DNA of 64,000 nt from Saprospiraceae bacterium (GTDB lineage: Bacteria > Bacteroidota > Bacteroidia > Chitinophagales > Saprospiraceae): NCBI GenBank assembly GCA_028280415.1, contig JANQLV010000035.1, forward strand, positions 30,675-94,674, in the 5' to 3' direction. Positions 9,886 through 19,341 of this stretch are shown piece by piece (position 1 is the stretch's first letter; the number at the start of each line of letters is the position of its first letter). The position numbers were made by a program, and so were the translations under genes. The notes below the pieces were generated by a model that was not told where the DNA came from, did not search any database, and was given only the letters and a program-made list of their open reading frames with translations.

Positions 9886-10845
9886 TTAATAAGCAAAAGT
9901 ATAAGCCAAATTAATTTCATGGGTACTCCCTGCTTCCGGACCAAAAGCACTGAATGAATAATCAAATCCATAACCAATTCGGAAATTAGTATCATCCCTT
10001 AAAAAATCCTGCGCTACATAGCCAAATTCAAGATGGTAATTCCCTGCTGTAGAAAGCCCTGTACCGAGCCAAAAATTGCTTTGCATCTGGTAGCGCAAAT
10101 TAAAATCGACATTTACCGGGGCATTAGGCACATATTTAATCCAGGCGGATGATTCCAGAAAACTGTCATTATCAAAATAATTGAGCATGCCTATTTGGCC
10201 ATAAAAATGCCGTACCCGCTGTACGGAGAAATCACCGGTTTCATCTCTGAAATCCAGATTAAGACCAAAAACCTGAGGGATGGAAACACCTGTATAGACA
10301 TGACTGCCATCCAGCCATCCGCCTCCATCGAGTTGCCGATAAAAATAAGCCCCCAAACCAAAGTCTGGAAATATTTTCGCCTGGTCATCAGCTGTCAGTA
10401 TATCATTAGCTTCTCTTAAACGTATTTCCTGAGTATTTACTCTGTATTGAACCGCTCCGAAACTCAGACCAAAGGAAATTCCACCATAATAAGGATCATC
10501 TGTAATAATGCCGGCAAGCCGGCCATAGGCACCGGTAAAGCCGGTAGGGCCAGTCTGATCATTGATCAAATAACCACCTCCAATCCAGCCAAGAGAGCCT
10601 CGCTCAGCGTACATATACTGCCCGTGCAGCGTTTGGGTTGTCGGGGCATTTTCCAGTCCGACCCATTGACGACGGTAAGAGCCTCCAAAAGCTACATTAT
10701 GTTCATAAATGAAATAATCGCTGTTTAAAGCCGCGGGATTGATTATCCCCGACTGCTCCCGGTACTGTGTAAACAAGGATAATTGTTGGGCAGGAAGCCA
10801 TTCAACTACAACAAAAAACAATAAAAACAATAAACCTTTTTTCAT
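9886..10845 (-). CDS. PorP/SprF family type IX secretion outer-membrane protein
   Basis: A 319-residue protein with a signal peptide (MKKGLLFLLFFVVVEWLPAQ) followed by the PorP/SprF hallmark 'QLSLFTQYREQSGIINPAALNSD' and a beta-strand-rich body ending 'EINLAYTFAY', as expected for an outer-membrane barrel. Family members hold or anchor type IX substrates at the surface and usually accompany proteins with the gliding-motility C-terminal domain, such as the adhesin at 4006-8709. Two upstream in-frame ATGs (10869 and 10914) exist; 10845 is chosen because it places the signal peptide at the N-terminus. A perfect dyad ATTCTCA-AAA-TGAGAAT lies about 75 bases upstream (10920-10936). Confidence 0.88.
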   Translation of the reverse strand: MKKGLLFLLFFVVVEWLPAQQLSLFTQYREQSGIINPAALNSDYFIYEHNVAFGGSYRRQWVGLENAPTTQTLHGQYMYAERGSLGWIGGGYLINDQTGPTGFTGAYGRLAGIITDDPYYGGISFGLSFGAVQYRVNTQEIRLREANDILTADDQAKIFPDFGLGAYFYRQLDGGGWLDGSHVYTGVSIPQVFGLNLDFRDETGDFSVQRVRHFYGQIGMLNYFDNDSFLESSAWIKYVPNAPVNVDFNLRYQMQSNFWLGTGLSTAGNYHLEFGYVAQDFLRDDTNFRIGYGFDYSFSAFGPEAGSTHEINLAYTFAY

Positions 10846-12048
10846 CAAAATATATTCTACAGTATTCATGCATTCAAAAATGATTCCTTTGTTGTTTTTG
10901 AATGCACATTTCAAAGTTCATTCTCAAAATGAGAATTACCGGGTAATCAAATTAATTGTTTTGGGAATCAACTACAATGTTAAGATTGTAAGAGGATGCT
11001 GGTTCCAGATACTTGTTGCAATCAGGAGATTTAATACGAAAAGCTATTATTGAGCTTCCTGTTAATGGTCGGTGATTGGGATAAGGTACAAAGATAGGAA
11101 ATCTTACAGAATAATGCCCGGATCAGGATGACATATAAAACAAACTTTTCGCAATTTGTCCTGCAAGTCCCTTTTTCTGTTCTTCACATCGAAATCCGGG
11201 ATTTTTTTAGTTGAAATACTCATTAATTTTTCTAAACACAGCAATCAGGTTCGCAAAGCCGGGTATTATAACTTACTGATAGGCAATGTTTTGCTATTTC
11301 TACATTTTCTCATCAAAATTTGTGTCGAAAATTGCCGGACTCTCGATCTTCATTTACTATTAAAAACAGAACCATTGTTATGAAAAAAATCTCCCCCTGT
11401 ATTAAACAAGGAGAGATGGCTACAAAAACTGTTTTAAGATATTTTCTGTTTACAGTTTCTGTATCGAATACATTAGTGACATACTGCACCAAGGTATCCT
11501 CTGCGTGGGGGGATATTCATTTTTAATAAAAATGAACGATGAACCCATGCGGGCAGAAACTCATGTATATATTCCTTTTTTCACAAAAGAAAGTCTAAAC
11601 AGATCTAGATGGTGTTAAAACCTCGGTTGATGAGATTGCGGGTTAAAGCAACATGATATATCGTAAAGGAAAGGGTATATAATAATCGAAAAATCCAGTC
11701 TTCCACTACGTTTGCAATCAAGGTGAATGTTGCATTATTTCTGGCGATTGTGGAGTGATTGATAGTATCAAAGGTACAATATAATTCCTTCTATCTTATA
11801 CCCTCAAAAGGGTAATTATTGTATTATGGAGAAAGGTTATTTTAGTCCCTCTTTTTCCGGTTCTCATTTCCTGTTTTTCGACCGCATTCGTTACTGCGAA
11901 TACTAATGGCTGCAAGCCTGTAAACAAAGGGAGGACTATCAAATTTTTAACCTCGAAAAAGGAATATTTTGAAAAACAAATTTAACCAGGTTTGTTTGAT
12001 TTAAAAAGCGTAATTTTGCGGCTTGAATTTTAAAATTGACAATAAAAA
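10846..12048. other. 1.2-kb gene-free interval upstream of typA and porP
   Basis: Frames here are short and of low protein character on both strands. It contains the dyad at 10920-10936 upstream of porP, a perfect palindrome TACCCT-CAAA-AGGGTA at 11799-11814, and the typA promoter at its right end. A minus-strand frame at about 11330-11500 reads for about 60 codons without an ATG and resembles nothing I recognise. Confidence 0.4.
11992..12018 (+). promoter_or_regulatory. Putative promoter of typA
   Basis: A -7 element TAATTTTG at 12011-12018 fits the Bacteroidota TAnnTTTG consensus. A TTG at 11992 lies 16 bases upstream. The 5' leader to the ATG at 12049 would be about 25 bases. Confidence 0.55.
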
Positions 12049-13857
12049 ATGCAGGAACTTAGAAATGTAGCCATCATTGCGCACGTAGATCACGGGAAAA
12101 CAACACTGGTAGATAAGATACTTTATCAATGTAGCCTGTTTCGGGAAAATGAGGTGAAAAAAGAATTGATTCTCGACAATAATGATCAGGAGCGAGAAAG
12201 AGGTATTACTATACTTTCTAAAAACGTTTCCGTTGAATATAAAGGAGTAAAAATAAATGTAATTGATACGCCCGGTCACGCCGACTTTGGCGGAGAAGTA
12301 GAGCGAGTACTCAATATGGCAGATGGCGTCTTGTTAATCGTAGATGCATTTGAAGGGCCAATGCCCCAGACCAGGTATGTATTGAGCAAAGCTATTTCTC
12401 TGGGACTCAAACCCATCGTCGTGATCAATAAAGTAGACAAAGAAAACTGTCGACCGGAAGAAGTACAAGAAGATGTTTTCGAATTGATGTTTAATCTGGA
12501 TGCCTCGGAGGATCAACTGGATTTTGCAACGGTTTACGGTTCTGCTAAAAATAACTGGATGGGGCCCGACTGGAACCAACCCACTGCCGATGTCACCTAT
12601 TTACTGGATCAAATTCTGGAGCATATACCTGCACCGAAGCAAAATGAGGGGACTACGCAAATGCAAATTACTTCGATTGATTATTCCAATTATATCGGAC
12701 GAATTGCAATCGGCAGAGTTACCCGCGGCAAGGTCTACAGTGGAAAGCCAATGTCTTTATTCAAAAGAGATGGAAAGATCGTCAAAACGCATATTAAAGA
12801 ACTCTATACTTTTTCCGGTTTAGGGAAAGAAAAAGCAGAGGTTGTACACTGTGGTGACCTTTGCGCCATCAGTGGTATAGAAAACTTTGATATCGGAGAT
12901 ACCATTGCCGATTTCGAAAATCCGGAGGCACTGCCACCAATAGCAATTGACGAACCAACAATGAGTATGCTCTTCACCGTTAATAATTCTCCATTTTTCG
13001 GAAAGGAAGGTGAATACGTAACCAGCCGCCACCTGAGGGATCGTTTATTCAAAGAGTTAGAAAAAAACCTTGCCTTGAGAGTACAGGAAACAGATTCTCC
13101 AGATTCCTATATGGTTTTCGGAAGAGGTGTTATGCATTTATCTGTATTAATTGAGACTATGCGCCGGGAAGGTTATGAGTTGCAGGTTGGTAAACCGAGA
13201 GTTATTATCAAAGAAGTGGATGGTATAAAATCAGAACCAATAGAATTATTGTCTATTGACCTGCCCGAACCTGTATCCGGTAAAGTGATTGAGATTGTCA
13301 ATCAGCGCAAAGGGGAAATGACCGTTATGGAACCCAAAGGGGATTTGATGCATCTGGAATTCGAAATTCCCTCCCGGGGAATTATCGGGCTGCGAAATTC
13401 TGTACTGACGCTTACAGCAGGAGAAGCAACAATATCCCATCGTTTCATCAAATTCGCTCCCTGGAAAGGAGAAGTTCCTTCCCGAAATAAAGGCGTATTA
13501 ATCGTACATGAGACCGGTACAACGATTCCTTTTGCTTTGAATAAACTACAGGAAAGAGGTAAATTTTTTGTGCCGCCGGGCGTTGATGTTTACGAAGGTC
13601 AGATTGTCGGAGAGCATTCCCGGGATAATGATCTGCTCGTCAATGTTATTAAAACCAAGAAGCTGACCAATATGCGTTCTGCCGGCGCGGATGATAAAGT
13701 AAAACTTGCCCCGCCAATCATCTTTTCGCTGGAACAATCCATGGAATATATTGATGATGACGAATATGTCGAAGTCACTCCCAAGAGCATCCGGCTCCGG
13801 AAAATACTGCTGAAGGAACACGAGCGAAAACGTGCAGCTAATGCTAAACTGAACTAG
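12049..13857 (+). CDS. typA: Ribosome-associated GTPase TypA/BipA
   Basis: A translational GTPase of 602 residues, the usual family length. The G motifs are intact: 'HVDHGKTT' (G1, residues 11-18), 'RGITI' (switch region), 'DTPGHADF' (G3) and 'NKVDK' (G4, near residue 126). EF-G-like domains II, III and V follow, then the TypA-specific C-terminal domain. It binds ribosomes, affects assembly of the large subunit at low temperature and modulates stress translation. The gene stands alone with its own promoter, and a hairpin follows the stop. Confidence 0.96.
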   Translation: MQELRNVAIIAHVDHGKTTLVDKILYQCSLFRENEVKKELILDNNDQERERGITILSKNVSVEYKGVKINVIDTPGHADFGGEVERVLNMADGVLLIVDAFEGPMPQTRYVLSKAISLGLKPIVVINKVDKENCRPEEVQEDVFELMFNLDASEDQLDFATVYGSAKNNWMGPDWNQPTADVTYLLDQILEHIPAPKQNEGTTQMQITSIDYSNYIGRIAIGRVTRGKVYSGKPMSLFKRDGKIVKTHIKELYTFSGLGKEKAEVVHCGDLCAISGIENFDIGDTIADFENPEALPPIAIDEPTMSMLFTVNNSPFFGKEGEYVTSRHLRDRLFKELEKNLALRVQETDSPDSYMVFGRGVMHLSVLIETMRREGYELQVGKPRVIIKEVDGIKSEPIELLSIDLPEPVSGKVIEIVNQRKGEMTVMEPKGDLMHLEFEIPSRGIIGLRNSVLTLTAGEATISHRFIKFAPWKGEVPSRNKGVLIVHETGTTIPFALNKLQERGKFFVPPGVDVYEGQIVGEHSRDNDLLVNVIKTKKLTNMRSAGADDKVKLAPPIIFSLEQSMEYIDDDEYVEVTPKSIRLRKILLKEHERKRAANAKLN

Positions 13858-13863
13858 CAAAAA

Positions 13864-13885
13864 GCCACTTCCCGGAGGAAGTGGC
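13864..13885 (+). terminator. Hairpin after typA
   Basis: A perfect nine-base stem (gccacttcc / ggaagtggc, loop cgga) starts six bases after the typA stop. An A run lies on its left and there is no T run on its right, so it would terminate minus-strand transcripts better than typA itself. Confidence 0.55.
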
Positions 13886-14506
13886 CATAGTCTTATCCCT
13901 ATTCTAACACCTAATGAGAGCGGGCATAAGCCAGATAGAAAGGTGAAAAGACCATTTTCACACCTCATTAATGAGGATATATGTCTATTCTCTTATTTTT
14001 ACATTAAAATGCTCTGGGTAAAACGCTCTTTTAATATTTAATTCAGCTGTTCGCCTATCAATAACGAACATATTATTACAAAAAATATTTGTAATATTTT
14101 TATAATATTCTAAAATTCTATTAACAGAGACACAGCTGATCGCATCCTTTAAAAATGCGTTTTTAGCTTATTATAGAGAGAAGTCAAAGTACCGAAAATT
14201 CTATACCATCACTCCAAATTTAAAAAAAAATATTTATAATCCTATTGAGCTATCCGAATTTACAGCCTGACTGTAATATATATGACCATCAGATTCAAAA
14301 AAGGCTTTAAACGGCCTCAGAATTCACAACCTTTCAGGCTTTGATTTGTTAATGCCAGAAGCTTTATAGGCAGATTAAACCTGTAAAACAAATAGAGCAG
14401 CACCCGAAGGTACTGCTCTGGTAATAGTTAGTGTCTCATAATATGTGTGTATTATCTTTGAATCGGTATGTATCTGCTTACCCTGTTTTCATTTCCATCG
14501 ATAGAA
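13886..14506. other. AT-rich gene-free interval between typA and a minus-strand gene
   Basis: No supported gene. The sequence is very AT-rich (runs such as caaaaaatatttgtaatattttt near 14080). Apart from the terminator at 14395-14418, nothing structured was recognised. Confidence 0.4.
14395..14418 (-). terminator. Intrinsic terminator of the 14507-15268 gene
   Basis: On the minus strand the sequence forms gagcag-t-acc-ttcg-ggt-g-ctgctc, followed by tatttgtttt. It lies about 90 bases past the stop codon of the minus-strand gene and has the T-rich tail expected of an intrinsic terminator. Confidence 0.65.
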
Positions 14507-15268
14507 TTAGGTCTCATCAGACCAATCAATTCCTTCCCGGGTTCCGTTCCAGTCATTTTGATAAGCCGTGTCCGTACAAACCCTGGCGCTCTCGGCAGTC
14601 AGCACATTAATCATTAAAGTATTGGTAGACAAGCAAAGGACCCTAGCATTAATGGTAGCACTACTGTAAGTGCTTGCAAAATTTGTGAATATGAGTTCAT
14701 GCCAGCCGGTATTGAGGGCCACTTCTGTACAAAACCTGGTCTTCGATATACAACTATTGCTTCTTAGGCAAGCTTCCTCTATCGCAAGAAAATCCGTACA
14801 CATCGTAGAAACAAAAAGCGAGAAAAAAGGAAAATCAATTTTTCTTTCAGCGTTCGAATTGAGATCGCAGAAAAATATTTCTTTAGTAAAATTATTTAAT
14901 TTATTGCCTAATAATTTTGCTACTGACTGGAACTCCATTTCATCAAAAATGGGTAAAATAAAGTAATTATTTTTTCTGGTACTTTTAAAATAAAAATATC
15001 TTTTATCAATATTTTTTTGTTCCTGAACTAAAGTATGGCTGTCTGTTGTATAAAATTTTATCCAGAAGTTTTTTGGAATTTTTTCACCAATATGGTATTG
15101 ATTATTTTCATTAATATCCCGCCACGAAAAACATCCAACAAGTCCTGCCCGATCATCTCCGGTAATATTATTGGCGACTACCTGATTGTTCCCCCAGCCC
15201 GGTAAAAGCAAGAGTAAAATACTCTTATACAAAGCTTTCAGAAAAGAACCATGAAGATTTAAAATCAT
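14507..15268 (-). CDS. Secreted protein of unknown function, possibly with a divergent SdrD-B-like domain
   Basis: A 253-residue product from the ATG at 15268; an in-frame TTG at 15301 would add 11 residues. The N-terminus looks like a signal peptide (ALYKSILLLLLPGWG). Residues about 45-105 read 'GCFSWRDINENNQYHIGEKIP' followed by strand-like segments, a pattern resembling SdrD B-like/prealbumin repeats (W.D.N.N....GE.IP). The C-terminal half is rich in Thr, Asn and Cys (about seven cysteines) and has no motif I recognise; it lacks a type IX sorting domain. Function is unknown. The very AT-rich flanks suggest an accessory gene. Confidence 0.55.
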   Translation of the reverse strand: MILNLHGSFLKALYKSILLLLLPGWGNNQVVANNITGDDRAGLVGCFSWRDINENNQYHIGEKIPKNFWIKFYTTDSHTLVQEQKNIDKRYFYFKSTRKNNYFILPIFDEMEFQSVAKLLGNKLNNFTKEIFFCDLNSNAERKIDFPFFSLFVSTMCTDFLAIEEACLRSNSCISKTRFCTEVALNTGWHELIFTNFASTYSSATINARVLCLSTNTLMINVLTAESARVCTDTAYQNDWNGTREGIDWSDET

Positions 15269-15476
15269 ATTGACTTTATGAATAAGCACTAATTGATTCA
15301 ATCAATTTTTATAGCTTTCAGGGGCTCGATTTTATTCCTTTTAAAAAGAATAATTATGAGAAAGGAAGGTCAAAATTCATACCAAAGATATTTATTTTTA
15401 TAATATGTTATATTTTTTTACACTTGAATTATTCATCAAAAAATCAATCAAAAAAAGATTAAAAATTCGTCAAAAA

Positions 15477-15510
15477 AGAAAAAGAACTTTATGTTGTAAA
15501 GTTCTTTTTT
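15477..15510. terminator. Bidirectional terminator-like hairpin
   Basis: Stem aaaaagaacttta / taaagttcttttt with loop tgttg or gttg, flanked by an A run on the left and a T run on the right, so it would work on both strands. No protein gene ends immediately before it on either strand. Confidence 0.6.
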
Positions 15511-15855
15511 TAATAAATATATATTAAAATATAATTTTTCCAGTTGCTTTGTTAATTGGTTTTCCTAAGTCTTGATGCGTGTTTTTTGATTTATAAATCA
15601 AAAAAATGAGAGCTGTGGTTTGCAACTGGTCAATAATAGCCAATCAGTGAAATCGAGATTACTAGAACAAATCTATAAATCCCGTAAAAATAGACTGAAT
15701 AAATATTTGGAAAATGATAGCAGATGCATTGATAATAAATGACTCAATGAATATCTATCTAGCTGTGGGGTCGATCTTTATATTAAAAATCTAACAAACA
15801 TGTAGTAAGCAATCACTATGCCAATTAGATTTAATATAACATACGTACATTACTG

Positions 15856-15901
15856 CAAAGCAATTCTTTTGTTACAAAAGAATCGGTTTTTTTTTGCTTT
15901 G
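15856..15901 (+). terminator. Nested hairpin with T run near the end of the PhoD-like gene
   Basis: Inner stem ttcttttg-tta-caaaagaa (15864-15882) is followed by a run of nine T; an outer arm pair caaagcaa / ttgctttg (15856-15863 and 15894-15901) encloses it. The T run favours termination on the plus strand, where no protein gene precedes it. Confidence 0.5.
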
Positions 15902-15975
15902 TTCCGGGTTTTAAGAAAGTATGTCCAACATTGTCATGATGTGCATGGTTCTAGCCAAACCTGCCAAGCCAAAAT

Positions 15976-17022
15976 TTAATATTCCAGCCGTTGTTTTAAA
16001 AAGGATTCATTATTAAGTCCTTTAATTTCAGCAGTCAGAATTGGTTGACCTGATTGCCAATCGATATGCAACAAGCCAAAATTTCTTTTAATAATTAGTT
16101 CTCCCGAACGGTGCTGATTTTTTTCGGAGCCAGGCTTGCTCCAGGTATGTGTGAGGCCGCTCGAAGTCAGTTCGTAGACCGGGTAATCCAGGTCCTCGAT
16201 TTGATATTTTGAAAATTCGGCAATATGTCTGTCCCCGCTGATCAAAACGGGATGCTTTATTTTAGTTTGAGCAATTAACCTAAAAAACCTGTTTCTGGCA
16301 GTTGGAAAATTTGCCCATTTCTCCCAACCATGGTCTTCCGGAATAAATTGAATCCCCGAGCCAATGATATGGACCTGCGCATCACTTTCAGATAATTCCT
16401 TTTCGAGCCATTGCCATTGTTCCTCTCCCAGAATATCCCCATCCATATTGGCTTTGTATCTTCTACCTGGCGCTTCATCCTTTACCAGATCATCCCGGAA
16501 ATACCGGGCATCCAGAAGGATTATTTTCACCTTTTTGCCCTCTTTGCCAAAACTGTAAGATTGATAAGCCCCCGTATGCTTTTTTCTTACCGCCTCACTC
16601 TTATCCACATCCAGAAAATCCAGCATTAGTTTTTTGCTTTCCATTTTTTTAGGATAATGCTTACCTGCATCATTTTCACCATAATCGTGATCATCCCAAA
16701 TCCCCAGTACCGGACAGCTTTGCAAAAGCTTTTGGTATTCCGAATTACTCTTCTGCTTATCGTATTTTTCTTTCATGACCTTCATGTCTTCCGTATCGGC
16801 ATAAACATTATCTCCCAGCCAGATCCATAGATCGGGTTTATTGGCAATAATGTATTGCCACATATCCTGGCTTTTGTTTTGATTATTACATGAACCAAAA
16901 GAAACAGTCGTCAGGGTTTTATTATAATCGGGATCAAGGCTTGCATTTACTGTTTTTTTCCCTACTTTTTGATTACAGGTAAATACAAATAAGAGTAAGG
17001 GTATAAAAAGGAACTTCTTCAT
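15976..17022 (-). CDS. PhoD-like phosphodiesterase/phosphatase lipoprotein
   Basis: A 348-residue metallophosphatase of the alkaline phosphatase D family. The lipobox 'LLFVFTC' places the lipidated cysteine at residue 16, so the enzyme is on the cell envelope. Metal-binding motifs are in order: 'SFGSCNNQ', 'WLGDNVYAD', 'WDDHDYGENDAG' and 'SGDRHIAEF'. PhoD relatives hydrolyse phosphomonoesters or phosphodiesters with Ca/Fe; this short form resembles the phosphodiesterase-type members of Bacteroidota. It stands alone, with no phosphate regulator visible nearby. Confidence 0.87.
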   Translation of the reverse strand: MKKFLFIPLLLFVFTCNQKVGKKTVNASLDPDYNKTLTTVSFGSCNNQNKSQDMWQYIIANKPDLWIWLGDNVYADTEDMKVMKEKYDKQKSNSEYQKLLQSCPVLGIWDDHDYGENDAGKHYPKKMESKKLMLDFLDVDKSEAVRKKHTGAYQSYSFGKEGKKVKIILLDARYFRDDLVKDEAPGRRYKANMDGDILGEEQWQWLEKELSESDAQVHIIGSGIQFIPEDHGWEKWANFPTARNRFFRLIAQTKIKHPVLISGDRHIAEFSKYQIEDLDYPVYELTSSGLTHTWSKPGSEKNQHRSGELIIKRNFGLLHIDWQSGQPILTAEIKGLNNESFLKQRLEY

Positions 17023-17164
17023 AGTTTTGTTTTAAGACCGTACGGAATGCTTTGCCATCAATAGTTTATCGGGCAAATCAAGAATAATACTTTTACTCGC
17101 GTAATTTAGAGTAAAAAATATAATACAGGGAAAACCTTAATTTAAAAAATCTTTAAATATCCTC

Positions 17165-18202
17165 TTAATTCAATGAAAAGTGGGAATCGCTTTTAGGTTG
17201 CGTCAATTTAGTGTATCGGTCATTATTCGGATAGTAAATACCGGCAATCATTCGGATTTCATCCAGCAGTTCTATCAGATCAAGACTAAAATGATGGCTG
17301 AGTAACTCACTACCTAGTTTTTTGGCTCTCAGGCATCGCTGTACTTCTTCAATTTCGTATTTATAACCATTGCTATCGTATTCGAAAAAATAATCCTTGG
17401 GATCTTTTCCATCGACCATTAAAGTAAGACTGGTAGGCTCATGCCAACGGGGATTAATTCTAATCGTTCCTTTCGTGCCGTAGATATAGGCTTCGGTGGC
17501 CGTTTTGGTAATGATTGAAGAATGTAGAATGGCCAGTTTATTCTTGGGATATTTCAGCAACATCCCACACATTTCATCAACATTGCTTTGCCCAATATTG
17601 GCTACGGCTTTGATACTGGTGGGTTTTCCCAATAATAACAAGGATAAGAAAACCGGATAAATCCCCACATCAAGCAATGAGCCTCCTCCAAGGTTCTGAT
17701 CAAATAAACGGCTATTAGGGTCAAATTTTGCTTTAAACCCAAAATCTGCCTTCACAGATATCACTTCTCCGATCGTTCCCCGTTCAATAATATTAAGCGT
17801 CTTTTTGATGGTCGGTAAAAAACGAGTCCAGAGTGCTTCCATCAGAAACGTATTATTATTCTTGGAAGCAGCAATCATCCTTCGGACCTCGGCGGCATTA
17901 ATGGCGAAAGGTTTTTCACAAAGTACCGGTATTTTGTTATTCAGACACATTATGGCATTCGCACAATGAGAGACATGCGGGGTAGCAATATAGACAACAT
18001 CCAATTTGGGGCAACTTAAAAGCTCCCGATACGATCCATAGCAAAAAGCAGCATTATAGGTTTTCCCAAATGCTTCAGCTTTTTCAAGGGAACGGGAAGC
18101 TACCGCGTGCAATCTAGCATTTTTGACTACCTGTAAGTCCTGGGCGAACTTATGAGCAATTTTGCCAAGACCGATAATACCCCAATTATAAATTTTCGCC
18201 AT
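17165..18202 (-). CDS. Gfo/Idh/MocA family NAD(P)-dependent oxidoreductase
   Basis: A 345-residue enzyme. Rossmann motif 'WGIIGLGKIAHKF' begins at residue 6, the family catalytic lysine motif 'CEKPF' lies near residue 95, and 'DVGIYP' near 180 is in the C-terminal dehydrogenase domain. The ATG at 18202 is chosen; an upstream in-frame ATG would add 28 residues before the nucleotide-binding strand. The pattern is close to trans-1,2-dihydrobenzene-1,2-diol/D-xylose dehydrogenase-like members, but the sugar or polyol substrate cannot be read from sequence. No sugar transporter is adjacent. Confidence 0.88.
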   Translation of the reverse strand: MAKIYNWGIIGLGKIAHKFAQDLQVVKNARLHAVASRSLEKAEAFGKTYNAAFCYGSYRELLSCPKLDVVYIATPHVSHCANAIMCLNNKIPVLCEKPFAINAAEVRRMIAASKNNNTFLMEALWTRFLPTIKKTLNIIERGTIGEVISVKADFGFKAKFDPNSRLFDQNLGGGSLLDVGIYPVFLSLLLLGKPTSIKAVANIGQSNVDEMCGMLLKYPKNKLAILHSSIITKTATEAYIYGTKGTIRINPRWHEPTSLTLMVDGKDPKDYFFEYDSNGYKYEIEEVQRCLRAKKLGSELLSHHFSLDLIELLDEIRMIAGIYYPNNDRYTKLTQPKSDSHFSLN

Positions 18203-18444
18203 ACCAATAAGTTGTAGTACTCTAAGGTAATAAAAAAACGATTGATTAGGAATGAACCCGAAGTGAAAACAGTATATTTTTGCCAAACACTTGTCAGTTA
18301 TACCGGTATACGGAGAAAGTAAAAAATGTATGCAAAAACCAAGAAATATTCTCGAAGTCAGGGATTTGAGAGTCGAAAGTATTCATGCGCTTTAAAAGCA
18401 TGTTTTTTTCAGCATAAGCATTTTTTTGTCTATTTTGGCTGATT

Positions 18445-19341
18445 ATGGATGCAATCGACGCAATCCGGATCAATTTTGATCCCGGTCAGCTGAGCTTACT
18501 TAATATTTGTCTTGCTTTTTTGATGTTTGGAGTAGCCCTGGACATTAAGATTTCGGATTTCAGGTATATACTTAAGAATCCCAAAATGGCGATCATTGGA
18601 TTGACTTCTCAGCTATTGCTTTTACCCATTCTGACCATTATACTCGCTTACCTTTTCAATCCTCCGGCCAGCGTAGCTATGGGAATGGTATTGATTGCAG
18701 CCTGCCCCGGCGGTAATGTTTCCAATTTTATGGTTCATTTGTCAAAAGCCAACTCGGCCCTCTCGGTTATGTTAACTTCCATTACTACGATCTCCGCAGT
18801 TGTACTCACTCCGATTGCCTTTAGTTTTTGGTCCGCTCAGGTCCCGGGAACCGAATCGCTCCGATCAACGATCTATGTCGATCCAATAGATATGGTCTAC
18901 ACCATTATTCAACTGATTATGATTCCCTTAGTAATCGGAATGGCCATCAATCATTATTATGAAAAAATAGCCAACAAGATCAGATTGCCCGTAAAGGTGC
19001 TCAGCATTTTGATTTTTATGAGTTTTGTCATTTTCGCCGCCATTGGCAATTATGACAATATCGTCAACCATGTAGGAAAGGTATTCTGGATTGTACTGGT
19101 ACACAATAGCCTGGGGTTTTTGCTCGGCTATTCCTGGGCCAAATTGTTCCGACTTGCAAAAGACGATGTCCATGCCATCTCTATTGAAACCGGGATACAA
19201 AATTCAGGACTGGGTTTGATTTTAATTTTTAACTTCTTCGATGGTATCGGTGGAATGGCGATGATCACCGCCTGGTGGGGAATCTGGCATTTGGTTTCCG
19301 GTTTTTGCCTGGCCATGTGGTGGAGTCGGAGAAAGCGCTAA
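18445..19341 (+). CDS. Bile acid:sodium symporter (BASS) family transporter
   Basis: A 298-residue inner-membrane protein with about nine to ten hydrophobic segments. Sodium-site motifs of the BASS/ASBT fold are visible: 'ACPGGNVSNFMVHLSKA' near residue 90 and 'IETGIQNSGLGL' near 250. Members carry organic anions such as bile acids, pantoate or keto acids with sodium; the substrate here is unknown. Its TAA overlaps the TAG of the convergent gene at 19338 by three bases. Confidence 0.87.
   Translation: MDAIDAIRINFDPGQLSLLNICLAFLMFGVALDIKISDFRYILKNPKMAIIGLTSQLLLLPILTIILAYLFNPPASVAMGMVLIAACPGGNVSNFMVHLSKANSALSVMLTSITTISAVVLTPIAFSFWSAQVPGTESLRSTIYVDPIDMVYTIIQLIMIPLVIGMAINHYYEKIANKIRLPVKVLSILIFMSFVIFAAIGNYDNIVNHVGKVFWIVLVHNSLGFLLGYSWAKLFRLAKDDVHAISIETGIQNSGLGLILIFNFFDGIGGMAMITAWWGIWHLVSGFCLAMWWSRRKR

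Larger units (their letters stand above)
15269..15975. other. Gene-free interval with several hairpins
   Basis: No protein gene is supported. Three dyads stand out: an A/T-flanked hairpin at 15477-15510, a perfect 24-base palindrome (ttttttgattta/taaatcaaaaaa) at 15582-15605, and a nested hairpin with a long T run at 15856-15901. They could bound an unannotated plus-strand RNA. Confidence 0.4.

Noticed and set aside
11156..11526. Two overlapping plus-strand frames of 68-75 codons
   Set aside because: Composition is not protein-like, they match no family, and they lie in a gene-free interval; likely chance.
13546..13968. 140-codon minus-strand frame over the 3' end of typA
   Set aside because: It overlaps an unambiguous essential-type gene, and its translation shows no family.
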